This document shows, one piece after another, positions 22,572 through 32,591 of a stretch of DNA of 64,000 nucleotides; the stretch's first letter is position 1; the number at the start of each line of letters is the position of its first letter. Under the pieces are notes generated by a model, which worked only from the letters and a program-made list of their open reading frames with translations, ran no database searches and was not told the origin of the DNA. Location of the stretch: positions 529,083 to 593,082 of the forward strand of contig JAKSZT010054578.1 of assembly GCA_026826555.1 (NCBI GenBank), read 5' to 3'. Both the position numbers and the translations under genes were made by a program. This stretch comes from Tolypeutes matacus (taxonomy: Eukaryota; Chordata; Mammalia; Cingulata; Chlamyphoridae).

Positions 22572-23289
22572 TTCTTTGGTAGTTACTTCCTGCTGGTTAC
22601 AGCAGTAGTCCCTGACTGACAAGGCGTACACCTTTCTGGCTATTTCATTGAGGTTGAGGGAAGATGAATCCGGCACCCTAGTTGGAAGTGGATGAAATCT
22701 CCGCTTACCTAATAAGGCGTTGATTCTGTAAGAGATAAACTTGACTAGAATTTTGAAGATACATGGTTTTATTAAAAAGATAAAGATAATAGTAGTGAGC
22801 AGGCCCCAAAAGGGGGCCAACCATGACATACTGGACGATGAGAGTGAGAAAGGCCTTCAGAGGCTGCATCTTCCCAAAGTTGATGGGAAACAGCATTCTT
22901 GAGTTCTTTTGTGCTGTTGGTTAACTCTAGGGAGGGACTGTGGTAGACCTGTTGGATTTGGGTATAAGCTGCCACCCCCAGTTTCCACAGCAGTGGTTAT
23001 GCTTAGGATAGCTAGGAAAGGTATGAAGAGAGGCACTGCCCTAGACATAAACTCACAAAGACAGTATAGGCAAGGCAGGTATATGGCAAGCAAAATAAAG
23101 ACAGTACTTAGTCATTCTTTTGTCTTATAGGCATGTTCATTAACTACTTAGAAAATGAATTAAATTTACCAGGACTTTTAAATGTTCAATATCCCTTTGT
23201 GTAAAATCTAGAATAGAAAAAATATAATCATTAGGCATATAGGTACAGTACTTAATGCTAATCAACGCACAAGTTCCTCTTTGAGCTGC
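22572..23289 (-). pseudogene. ERV env transmembrane-subunit remnant
   Basis: On the minus strand, a hydrophobic stretch near 22985-23050 (AVPLFIPFLAIL) resembles a class I env fusion-peptide region. A later hydrophobic segment near 22745-22829 (FWGLLTTIIFIFLIKPC) resembles the membrane anchor. The pieces lie in different frames, so the gene is broken. The last open frame ends at 22569, at the LTR boundary. No 5' env, pol or gag is present. Confidence 0.7.
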
Positions 23290-23895
23290 TGTTTTTGTAA
23301 TTTTTTGTTGAGAGCTGTACATTCTGAGTGTTATGTTTTAGCTCTGGAAATCTAGTTCTCCCTGTCTGCTGGGATTTGCTAGATTTCATTATTTTTGTTG
23401 TTATTGTAGCTGTTGAGGGCTGGAGCAAAAAAAAATTTGCAATTTTTCCAAACTATATTTGCTCCCAAACTGAGAATGGAACATGACAAGAGGAAAAAAA
23501 AATAGGTACTGCCTCTTTAGGGCTCTTCTATAGCTTTTGCCTGAGAGGGATTGGAACATTGGCCACCCTCTGAGCCAGGCCTCCAGCGACCTGAAGTAAC
23601 TGATCCAAAGCAGGGATCAGCGATCACACCGTACTCCCTTGGATTTTGAAGGAGTCAAGCTGCACCAGGGGCCTGGGCTGCAGTCCCTGCTGCTGCACAG
23701 AGGATGAGAGTCACTGGTATTTACCCTAATTTATCATCCTCTTCCTCCAGCTCTTCCTTGGAGGCTGCACAGTGCTCCATTAGACTCCAGAGTTACAAAA
23801 TAGTTGATTCAGACAGTTTCTGCCAGTTCAATAGTTGTTGTGGTGAAGGGTCTGATTCCTGGAGCTTCCTATTCCGTCACCTTTCCACCCCTTGG

Positions 23896-24360
23896 TTTTT
23901 GTTTGGAAATGTCTTGATTTCTTTCTCATTTTTGAAGGACATCTTTGCTGGGTATATTATTCCTGGATAACTGTTTTTCTTTTTCAGATCTTGAAAGATA
24001 TCCTTTCACTGCTTTTTGGCCCCCAGAGTTTCCATTGAGAAATCAGATGTTAATCTTTTTAAGGATCCCTTATATGGAGCATGTTGCTTCCCTCTGGCTA
24101 TTTTTGAGTCCGTATTTGTCCTTGTCTATGGACCATTAGATCGTAATGTTCCTGTGTGTAAATCGATTTAGATTCAGCCTGCTTGGTGTTCATTGAGCAT
24201 CTTGAGTTTGTATATTCGTATCTTTAATCAGATTTGGATTGATTTCTGCCTTTATTTCTTCAAATACATTTTCTGGCCCTTTATCTTTCTCCTCTCCTGG
24301 GGCTTCTATGATGCATGCAGTGGTATGCTTGATGGTGTCCCATAGTTCAGGCTTTTTTTT
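23896..24360 (-). mobile_element. Second L1 fragment (ORF1 region), minus strand
   Basis: Words such as 'tttgaaggacatctttgctggg' (part), 'cattgagaaatcagatgtta' and 'tgcttggtgttcattgagca' follow the L1 ORF1 C-terminal region read backwards. It sits outside the 5' end of L1-A and is a separate, older copy. Confidence 0.65.
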
Positions 24361-24397
24361 TTTTTTTTACCCCCATTCCTTTTCTTTCTGCTTCTCA

Positions 24398-24422
24398 ACC
24401 ACACACACACATACACACACAC
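24398..24422. repeat. (CA)n microsatellite
   Basis: 'accacacacacacatacacacacac' is a short, slightly interrupted dinucleotide repeat. Confidence 0.85.
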
Positions 24423-24465
24423 GAAAAAAAATACAAGGAGAAAAATAATGAAATGCACTGCCCTC

Positions 24466-24815
24466 ATTTTCTGGGGAATACGTATGGGATTGAGAGGGGT
24501 GGATCTTCTGCCTCTAACCTCACCATGAATGGGGGACTTTGCAGGTGTTGTCACCACTGATGGGGTACCCAGCTGAGGAGGGTCTGCGCGAGTCTTTGCA
24601 GCTTCCCCCATGGAGGTGAAGGGCGGCCGAGTTGGCGACCTTTGCTGGTAGTTTTGGAACTGCTGCAAGGGGCAGATATGGGTCTGAGAGTGGACTTGCC
24701 AAATGGTGGGACAGTTCTTGCACTCCTCCATCATCTAGACTCTTCTTTTATTCTGTCAGGACCTACCTGGCACTTGAATGGTTATTTATCAAAGCCATTT
24801 CTTCCTTTTTATAAT
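24466..24815. repeat. Unclassified interspersed repeat, copy B (pre-insertion form)
   Basis: It matches copy A at 10960-11256 plus 11759-11816 but has no LTR between the two halves, so it preserves the empty site. On the minus strand, frames at 24520-24723 and 24306-24734 share words with copy A (PKLPAKVAN, TTPAKSPIHGEVRGRRSTPL). The function is unknown. Confidence 0.75.
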
Positions 24816-25800
24816 CAAGCCCTTCCTGGGGAGTTTTGAATGACCAAATATTGTATTAAATCTCGATTAGTAAGATGTTGGTGTCACGTGGCAGTGTTCG
24901 GAGCAGAGGCACCGCACTGGATGTGCTCTCCTGAGGAGCCCACCTCCCCCAGTTCCTGTCCCGTCGCAGAACCAGCATCCCTGATGCCCATTTTACCTGA
25001 AAGGTATGATGTCAGGACAGCCGCTCCACAGGCAGGTCTCCTCCACAGGAAGCCTGTTTCCCTGGAGACTCTGCCTGAGGATCCAGCCCCTTTCATGACA
25101 GCAGGGCTGTGAGTACAGTGGCCTCTTCAGCACTCTTCTCTTGGCCCCTTTGCATAAGTTTAGAGAGGGCTTTTTCAGAGTTTTGACTTTGCTCCATTTT
25201 CTCACCATGGCCTGTGGCACAGGCTCCTCCGTGGGTGGGTGTAGCTGTCTGCAGCACCGCAGCTGCCTCCTTGGTGTGCACAGTGCCAGCATGGGGTCTT
25301 GAGTGGCCTCCTGGAACAAAGCCGTGAGGGTGGTGGTCCTGGAAGGACCCAGCCCTCGGGGTTGGAGCAGCTGCCTTCTTGCACTTTCTTGCTTTCTTGC
25401 CACGACCCTGGAGCAGTTTCTTACATGGGTGCTAAGTGAGCCCTGTGAAGTAAGATCCCCATACTTGGCTGTGGGGCAGCCCCATGCCTAGAAGGGCAGC
25501 CTGCCGAGGCACATCTGGACTGTGGAGCAGTGCAGGTGGACTTGTGCTGTGGGGCGTGGGGGAGCAGACCTGTGTTTGCGAAAAGAGCCAGGTTCTTTGA
25601 AATGTTTGACCTGGACATCCCTGGCAGGCCAGTCCCTGGGGAAGCAGGTGGCCTGAAAACCTTGAGGACACTCACTGCAGGGGCAGCATCTTTCTAAAAC
25701 ATCACCCTTCCCTGAGGGTGGGCATATGTCTCTTACAGTGGTCTGTGGCCAGGAGAGTGCCCCTTTACCTTAGCACACAGTCTCAGAAGCTCACAGCATT
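24816..25800. other. Unique, moderately GC-rich sequence
   Basis: No repeat is recognised. A 136-codon minus-strand frame (24993-25403) is rich in basic residues but has no domain I know, so I do not call it a gene. Confidence 0.35.
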
Positions 25801-25849
25801 TTCTGTTCTGTTCTGCTTTTCCATTGTTGACACATTTTTTTAATTGATT

Positions 25850-26315
25850 AGTCAAATGGAAAAATATTCATTTTTTAAGTCTTTTTAAAAAATCAATTGT
25901 ATTGATACATATTAATAAAGGAAAGAATTCATCCAAAGTATACAATCAGTGGTATTTGATACAATCACATAGTTGTGCATTCATCACTTCAATCATTACT
26001 AGAACATTTTTTTTTTTTAAAGATTTTATTTATTTATTCATTTATCCCCCCCCTGCTGCCTGTGCTCGCTGGGTAAGCTAACCACGCTGTGCGGGCGGGC
26101 TTGCCTTCACCAGGAGGCCCCGGGAACCGAACCCGGGGCCTCCCACATGGTAAACGGGAGCCCCACTGATTGAGCCACAGCCGCCTCCCTAGAACATTTT
26201 CATTATTTCAATAATAATAAGCAAAAAACAGACAAACAAGAAAATTCTTCACCTCTCAATCTCTCTGTGATTCCCCTGCTGTGTACATAGCTGCTCTTTT
26301 TGCCTATTCCTGACA
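25850..26315. repeat. Unclassified xenarthran-like interspersed repeat, interrupted by a SINE
   Basis: 'gaattcatccaaagtataca', 'tcacatagttgtgcattcat' and 'aataataataagcaaaaaac' are wording I recall as common in Xenarthra, but I cannot name the family. A young SINE at 26011-26188 splits it. Confidence 0.45.
26011..26188 (-). mobile_element. Young tRNA-derived SINE
   Basis: Perfect 12-base duplication ctagaacatttt at 25999-26010 and 26189-26200; the body is nearly identical to the other young copies. Confidence 0.94.
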
Positions 26316-26503
26316 CAGCCGCTTCCCTGCTCTGATCTTTATTATTTCTTTCCTTCTGCTTGCTTTGGAATTGCTTTGCTCTTCTTTTGCTAGTTTCTCT
26401 AGTTATTCAGTTAAATCTTTGAGTTTAACTCTTCTTTTTTTTTTCTATAGGCATTTAGGGCTGTAAATTTCCCTCTTAAGACTACCGTTGCTGTATCCCA
26501 TAA

Positions 26504-27220
26504 CTTTATTTTTTGTTTTTCTACCCCCCAACACACACCCCCTGCTGTTTGCTATCTGTGCCCACTCGCTGTATGATCTTCTGTGTCTGTTTCTTTTTGT
26601 CTTCTCTTCTCCTTTTTCTCCTCTAGGCTTCACCCGGATTCTATCCTGGGGACCTCCGATGTGGAAGAGAGGTACCCTGTTGCTTGCGCCACCTTAGCTC
26701 CTGGTTTCTGTTGTGTCTTGCCTTGACTCTCCCCTGTGTCTTTCTTTTGTTGCGTCATCATCTTGCTGCATCTTTTGCCACGCGGGCCTGGCTCACCACG
26801 TGGGCCTGGCATGCCTTTACCAGGAGGCCCTGAGGATTGAACCTGGGTCCTTCCATATGGTGGATGGAAGCCCAATCACTTGAGCCACATCTGCTTCCCA
26901 TAAAGTTTTTTTTTAAAGAGATTTATTTATTTCTACCGCTCCCTTCGTTGTTTGTGCTCACTGTCTTCTGTCTGTGTCTGCTTGTCTTCTTTTAAGGAGG
27001 CACCAGGAACCCAACCTGGGACCTCCACCATATGGAGGGAGATGCCTAATCGCTTGAGCCACATCTGTTCCCTGATTGTTGTCTCCTCATTGTATCTCCT
27101 CATGTCAGCTCGCCACAACAGCCCATCGAGTCAGCTCGCCATCTTGCTTGTCTTCTTTAGGAATCACTGGGAACCTGGGACCTCCCATGTGGGATGTGGC
27201 TTGAGCCACATCTGCTCCCT
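26504..27220 (-). mobile_element. Pair of dimeric SINEs, one nested in the tail of the other
   Basis: Outer duplications tgtatcccataa at 26492-26503 and 27221-27232 frame the block. Within it, a dimeric SINE (26510-26896) ends 'cttcccataaagttt', which repeats the target word again, and a second-type SINE follows (26905-27220). Both are on the minus strand. Confidence 0.82.
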
Positions 27221-27744
27221 TGTATCCCATAAGTTGTTTTTTGTTTGTTTGTTTCTTTTTTTATTTTCCCCGTAAGTTTTGATAAGTTGTATGCTTGTTT
27301 TCATTTGTCTCAATATATTTACTGATTTCACTTGCAATTTCTTCTTTGACCCACTGATTATTTAGGAGTGTGTTGTTTAGCCTCCACACATTTGTGAATT
27401 TACCTTTTTCTTGTCTATTATTGATTTCCAGTTTCATTCCATTATGATCTGAGAAGGTGCATTGTATAATTTCAGTCTTTTTATATTTATTGAGAGCTGT
27501 ATTGTGACCTAACACGTGGTCTATCCTGGAGAAAGATCCATGGGCACTTGAGAAGAATGTATAACCCGTTGAGTTTGGATGCAGTGTTCTCTATATGTCT
27601 GTTAGGTCTAACTCGTTTATCATATTGTTCAAGTTCTCTGTTTCCTTGTTGATCTTCTGTCTAGTTGTTCTATCTAATGATATGAGTGGGCTGTTAAAGT
27701 CTCCAACGATTATTGTAGAGATGTCTGTGTCTCCCTTCAGTTTT

Positions 27745-28545
27745 TATTTTATTTTATTTTTAAATATTTAAATATTTATTTACTTTTATCCATTTTTATC
27801 CACCACCACCCCCCAATTTTGCTGTTTTTGTGTCCATTTACTGGGCAATTCTCTATGTCTGTTTCCTGCCCTCTCTTCTCATTCTCCTGTCTTCACCGGG
27901 ATTCAATCCTCGGAACCTCCGACATGGGAGAGAGGCATCCTACCACCTGCACCACCTTGGTTCCTGGTTTTTTGGCGCGTCTCGTCTTGGCTCTCCCTTG
28001 TGTCACTCTCCCGTTACGTCATCATCTTGCTGGGTGGCTCGGCAGAGCCTTGGGGGCTCACCCGCGCGCGGGGCCTGATGGCGCACCCGCGCATGGGGCC
28101 TGGCGGCCAGTGCACCTTCTATATTTTCTTTTTTTTTTTAATTTTTTTTTATTTTTTTACCAGGAGGTACCGGGGATCGAACCCCGGTCTCTCCATATGG
28201 TAGACGGACGCCGAACCTCTTGAGCCACATCCGTTTCCCTCTTTTTTAAATTTTTACTGGGAAGCCCTGAGGATCGAACCCAGGTCCCTCCACATGGCAG
28301 ATGGACACCTAACCATTTGAGCCACATCCGCCCCCCTGCTATATCTCTTAAGGTTGACAAAAGACACCTAGAGTTACAGTCATTTCCCATACAGGATGGT
28401 CATATAATAAATCAGACTTAGTTTATCACCAGCATTCCAAAATCCAGACCTAGGAGGTCTGGGGACACATGCATGATTTCTAATATAGCGAATGTTTATC
28501 CTATCCTGATTATCACAAAATCAGGAGAGTGAGAATATTCACATT
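27745..28545 (-). mobile_element. Composite retroelement, copy 2
   Basis: A 13-base duplication, tcccttcagtttt at 27732-27744 and 28546-28558, frames the whole unit inside L1-B, so it inserted as one piece. On the minus strand: a ~205-base unit (28545-28337), tRNA-like head (28338-28255), then a nested monomeric SINE (about 28238-28135), GC-rich linker, second tRNA-like unit (about 27890-27960) and tail. The unit matches 15769-15975 ('tttatcaccagcattc', 'tctaatatagcgaatgttta', 'ctgattatcacaaaatcagg'). Confidence 0.82.
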
Positions 28546-28652
28546 TCCCTTCAGTTTTGCCAGAATTTGTCTCATGTATTTTGGGGCACCCCAGATAGGT
28601 GCATAGATATTTTATGACTGTTATTTCTTCCTGGTGGATTGTCCCTTTTATT

Positions 28653-28852
28653 TTATTTTTTATTTATTTTTTATTTTTTTTTAAGATTTTATTTATTTAT
28701 TCATTTATCCCCCCCTTGCTGCTTGTGCTCGCTGGGTCAGCTAACCACGCTGTGCGGGCGGGCTTGCCTTCACCAGGAGGCCCCGGGAACCGAACCCGGG
28801 GCCTCCCATATGGTAAACGGGAGCCCTACTGATTAAGCCACAGCCGCTTCCC
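28653..28852 (-). mobile_element. Young tRNA-derived SINE in L1-B
   Basis: A perfect 17-base duplication, ggattgtcccttttatt, at 28636-28652 and 28853-28869. The body is almost identical to 29099-29278. Confidence 0.96.
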
Positions 28853-29098
28853 GGATTGTCCCTTTTATTGATATATAATGGTCTTCTCTGTCTCTTATAA
28901 CTTTTTTGCATTTAAAGTCTGTTTTGTCCAATATTAGCATAGCTACCCCTGCTCTTTTTGGTTACTATTCGTGTGGAGTATCTTTTTCCAGCCTTTCACT
29001 TTCAGCCAGTTTCTATCCCTGGGTCTAGGGTGAGTCTCTTGTAAGCAGTATCTGGATGGCTCATGTTTTTTCATCCATTCTGTCAGCCTACATCTTTT

Positions 29099-29278
29099 TT
29101 TTTTTTTTTTTTAAAGATTTTATTTATTCATTTATCCCCCCCTTGCTGCTTGTGCTCGCTGGGTCAGCTAACCATGCCGTGCGGGCGGGCTTGCCTTCAC
29201 CAGGAGGCCCCGGGAACCAAACCCAGGGCCTCCCATATGGTAAACGGGAGCCCTACTGATTGAGCCACAGCCGCTTCC
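29099..29278 (-). mobile_element. Young tRNA-derived SINE in L1-B
   Basis: A perfect 15-base duplication, cagcctacatctttt, at 29084-29098 and 29279-29293. Confidence 0.96.
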
Positions 29279-29479
29279 CAGCCTACATCTTTTGATTGTG
29301 GAGTTTACTCCATTCACACTCAATAATATTACTGTAAATGCATTATTTACTTTCACCATTTTAGTCTTTGGTTTTCATGTGTCATATATCATTTTCATCT
29401 GTCTTTTTACCCTTTTGGTTATTATTTCTGCTGTTCTTTCTTCTATACTCTCCTCCAAGCCTCTCTCTCCTGTCTTTTT

Positions 29480-30790
29480 CTTTCAGGCTTTAAGGCTTCC
29501 TTTAATATCTCCTGCAAAGGTGGATTCTCTTTTTACGAACTCTCTCAATTTCTGTTTGTTTGTGAATATTTTATACTCACCTTCATATTTGAAGGACAAT
29601 TTTGCTGGATAAAGAATTCTCGGCTGGCAGTTTTTTTCTTTCAGTTTCCTAATTGTATCATACCACTGTCTTCTCACCTCCATGGTTTCTGATAAGAAAT
29701 CCATGCTCTTACTGGGTGTCCCTTGTACATGATGGTTTGCTTCTCTCTTGCTGCTCTGAGTAATTTCTCTTTATCTTTGACACTTGACTTTGTAAGTAGT
29801 ACGTTTCTTGGAGTAGGTCTACTCGGATTTCTTCTGATTGGGGTACGGTGCACGCTCAAATTTTTCCTTTTTTTTTTTTCCTCTCTGTTCTTTTATCTCT
29901 TTGACTTCAGCTGTTCTGTCTTTGGCATCACTTATTCTTTCTTCTGTCATTTCTAGTCTCCTGTTGTATGCCTCTAATGTGGTTTGTTTGTTTGTTTTCA
30001 CCCTACCCCCTTGTTGTTTGCACTTGCTGTGTCTGTTTGTCTTCCCTGTTTCTTTAGGAGGCATTGGGAACTGAACCCAGGGCCTCTGATGTGGGAAGGA
30101 GGCACCTAATCACGTGAGCCACCTCCATTCCCTGCTTTGTGTGTGTGTGTCTTGTTTTTTTTTTTTTTTTCCTTGTGTCTCTTGTTGTGTCGTCTTGTTG
30201 CGTCAGCTTGCTATGCCTGTGCATCGTAACAGCACACTGTCTTGTTCCTCTTCTTTAGGAAGCACCGGGAACTTCTGCCCCCTGCTTTGTTTTGTCTCTT
30301 ATTATGTTTTTCTTCTTGTGTCTCTTGTTGCATCATCTTCTTGTGTTGTCTTACCATGCCTGCCTGTCGCACCAGCTCGCTATCTTCTTTAGGAGGCACC
30401 GGGAACCAAACCATGGACCTCCCATGTGGTAGGCAGGAGCTCAGTCGCTGAGTCACATCTGCTTCCCTCTTATGTGTTTTTGATCTTATCTGTTATGTCT
30501 TTCATTCCCATGAGCTATGTTACTTTTCTATTCAGGATTTCAAATTCTTTGTGCTCGCTCAATGTCTTCTTGATATCGTTTATCTCTTTAGCCATATTGT
30601 CTTTCAACTCATTAATTTGATTTTGGAAATTTGGGTGCATCTCATTAATTATCTCAAATCCTGCGTCTATTCTGGGGCTTTGATACATTTCTTTTATTGG
30701 TCCATGTCTTCCATTTTCTTAGTATGGCTCATAAATTTTTGCTGATGTCTAGGCATCTGATTAGGATGGTAGTTTACTCAGATGCTCCAT
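29480..30790 (-). pseudogene. L1-B ORF1 remnant, interrupted by a SINE
   Basis: ORF1 encodes the RNA-binding L1 chaperone. The C-terminal domain is clear on the minus strand at 29483-29704 (QPRILYPAKLSFKYEGEYKI). The middle domain follows upstream to ~29970 and the coiled-coil part lies at 30467-30780. The SINE at 29986-30466 and several frameshifts break it. Confidence 0.78.
29986..30466 (-). mobile_element. Dimeric SINE, second type, with an extra unit
   Basis: Duplications ctctaatgtggttt (29972-29985) and ctcttatgtgtttt (30467-30480) frame it. Complement tRNA-like units occur near 30055-30130 and 30390-30466, with a partial third near 30255. Confidence 0.86.
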
Positions 30791-31262
30791 TTCTTTCTCT
30801 TTTGTAGGGTTTTAGTGGCAGGAGGCTGTGTGTTACTGCTGCTCTTTGATCCTCGGTTTGACCTGGATCATTAGGATTGTCCCTGTTAGTTGCTCACAAC
30901 TGGGCTCTGGACCCAGTAATAGGTTGCAGACCCACGTCCTAAGTCCTTGGGGAGAGAGGCTATAAAGGCTGGAAAAAGCCTCTCTTCCTTATTTATTTTT
31001 AATTTTTCAGGTGCACTTCCTTGCTCTGCCAGAAGATGGCGCTCTCTGACAACTTTCAGTTCAATGTCTGGTCAGAGTGTGTTTGAATTTTGCTGTTGTG
31101 ATTCCCCTCCTTTGTCCCTCTCTCCTCTGGGTAGTGTCCAGCCTTCTCCTGGTGTCCTAAATCCTAGATGTTTTTCCAGGCCGTTTCAGCCTGTCCTCTA
31201 GTTGTTTTTCTGGAGGAGAAGAGAGTCCTGTGTCTTTCTAGTCTGCCATCTTCTCAGAAGTC
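30791..31262 (-). promoter_or_regulatory. L1-B 5' UTR (internal promoter region)
   Basis: Relatively GC-rich sequence upstream of ORF1, ending at 31262. The word AAGATGGC, a match to the YY1 site found at the start of L1 5' UTRs, lies on the minus strand at 31245-31252. A second copy, in the opposite orientation, is at about 31033-31040. No activity is implied. Confidence 0.65.
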
Positions 31263-31529
31263 CCTTAACATTTTTTATTCAGGTAGCTTGACCTGTTTGT
31301 TTGTTTGTTTTTAAGTGTATTTTCCCCCCTTTGGTCAAAATTAGTCTTCTGATTATAGGTGTATCGCTAGTTATTATCAGATATATGGTTTTTAAAACAT
31401 GCATCTAAATATAGATTTAACTTGTGAATGGGTTTTAATTCTCATTCCTTAAAAAAAAAACAAAAAAACTCATGATCTAAATAAAGGAAGTTTTTTTGGG
31501 GGGTGGGGGGGACTCTTTAAAAAATCTCT

Positions 31530-31905
31530 AGGGAAATGGATATGGCTCATGTGATTGGGCTCCCATCTACCATATAGGAGGTCCAGGGTTTGATTCCCGG
31601 GGCCTCCTGGTCAAAAGGCAAGCTGGCCTGTGCGGAGTGCTGGCCCGTGCAGGAGTGCTGGCCTGCATGGAGAGCTGGCGCAGCAAGATGATGCAACAGA
31701 AAGAGACACAGAGGAAAGACAATAAGAGATGGAGTAGACAGGGAGCTGAGGTGACACAAGAGATTGAGCACCTTTCGTCCACTCCATAAAGTCCCAGGAT
31801 CGGTTCCTGGTGCCACCTGAAGAAAAGACAAGCAGACACAGAAGAACAGAGAGCAGACAGTGAGTGTAAAAACAACAGGGTGGTGAGGTGGGAGAAATAA
31901 AAATT
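31530..31905 (+). mobile_element. tRNA-derived SINE, DAS-III-like, plus strand
   Basis: A head with 'tatggctcatgtgattgggc' and B-box-like 'gggtttgattccc', then 'gcagcaagatgatgcaacag', a second tRNA-like part ('caggatcggttcctggtgcc') and an A-rich tail. 'aaaaaatctct' before and 'aaaaatctcct' after it suggest a target duplication. It is the copy closest to the armadillo DAS-III type as I recall it. Confidence 0.85.
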
Positions 31906-32576
31906 TTTTAAAAATCTCCTGCCCAGAAGCTGCCACAGAGCTTTGTATCTGGGGCAGAAGGAGATGAAGACAGGGTGGCCATGGTTAGAAGAGGCATCAA
32001 GAGAACAAGGCTCAAGCTCATAGCCTGAAGAAATCTTTGGGTGAGAAAGACTAGGCCTGCATGCAACTCAGAGGTTTGGGGACAGCAGTTCTTCTCCAGG
32101 GCGGCCTGCAGGGAGTGCCCACCCTCAGCATCACTTACTAGTGGTGCCTGGAGGGGCAAGTGGGTGCCCCAGCAGGAGAGGGTGGCTAGGTGGGGCTGCT
32201 GCAGAGAGGTCCTCAGAAGAGTCCAGGTCCCAGGTGGACTGGGCAGGGGAGAAGCTTCCCTGGTGGGGGCTCTCTGGGGAGGGGAGGGGCTGTGGGCTGC
32301 CCCAGCAAGGAAATGGCTGAGTGGGAGAAGTTAGAGTGGGGGATGGGAGGAGCAGGTAGCCTGTCTTGCCTCACAAGGGCTGGTCCTGGCCGTGAGACTG
32401 TCCCGTGTCCAAATGCCGAGGCATTTTGTGCAAGGCAAGCTGAAGAGGTTGGTGGCATTAAGAAATGCATACTAAACTTTTCTGTTAGTTCCCCCCCCCC
32501 TTTCAAGGTATATTTTCCTTCAGTAGCTCTGCATTTTTCAAGTAAAAGTGTTGAGCTTTGCCTTGGAGTCAAATTT
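31906..32576. other. Unique GC-rich sequence
   Basis: No repeat is recognised. Open frames on both strands (for example 119 codons on the minus strand at 32213-32572) carry no familiar domain. Confidence 0.35.
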
Positions 32577-32591
32577 AAAATGACGCAAGTG

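Larger units (their letters stand above)
22084..23289 (-). mobile_element. Class I ERV copy (env 3' part plus LTR), inserted by retroposition
   Basis: On the minus strand it reads from within env (23289 down to ~22572) into a LTR (22571-22118) and an A-rich tail (22117-22084). The LTR stops about 20 bases after AATAAA (complement at 22138-22143), so U5 is missing. A 17-base duplication, tgtttctgtaatttttt at 22067-22083 and tgtttttgtaatttttt at 23290-23306, flanks it. These are signs of L1-driven copying of a polyadenylated ERV RNA rather than integrase. Confidence 0.82.
11845..23895 (-). mobile_element. LINE-1 (L1-A), minus strand, split by later insertions
   Basis: Plus-strand text such as 'ttcccaccaacagtgcactgg' (ORF2 3' end, ~12336), 'catccttgcattcctggaataaatccc' (split here; RT region, ~18651) and coiled-coil-like ORF1 sequence at 21.7-22.0 kb shows one L1 read backwards. 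Its pieces are 11845-13545, 18101-22083 and 23307-23895. They join when the ERV-L block (13546-18100) and the class I ERV copy (22084-23289) are removed. The 5' end near 23890 has old-L1 5'-UTR-like sequence. Several SINEs (13110, 19693, 20908-21290) interrupt it further. All frames are broken; it is older than its insertions. Confidence 0.88.
26290..31262 (-). mobile_element. LINE-1 (L1-B), minus strand, 5' end present, 3' half missing
   Basis: Read on the minus strand: a 5' UTR (31262 to ~30790) starting with a gagaagatggcagactag-type L1 start, ORF1 (about 30780-29480), then endonuclease (about 29100-27260, with the [10 protein letters not shown] motif). The sequence stops in the endonuclease/RT linker near 26330, so most of RT and the 3' UTR are absent. 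A fragment of SINE head (cacagccgcttccc, about 26316-26329) sits at this break. SINEs at 26.5-27.2, 27.7-28.5, 28.65, 29.1 and 30.0 kb interrupt it. Confidence 0.87.

Noticed and set aside
24993..25403. A 136-codon basic minus-strand frame resembling a ribosomal-protein retrocopy
   Set aside because: I compared it in mind with several basic proteins and found no match; no A-tail or TSD is visible.
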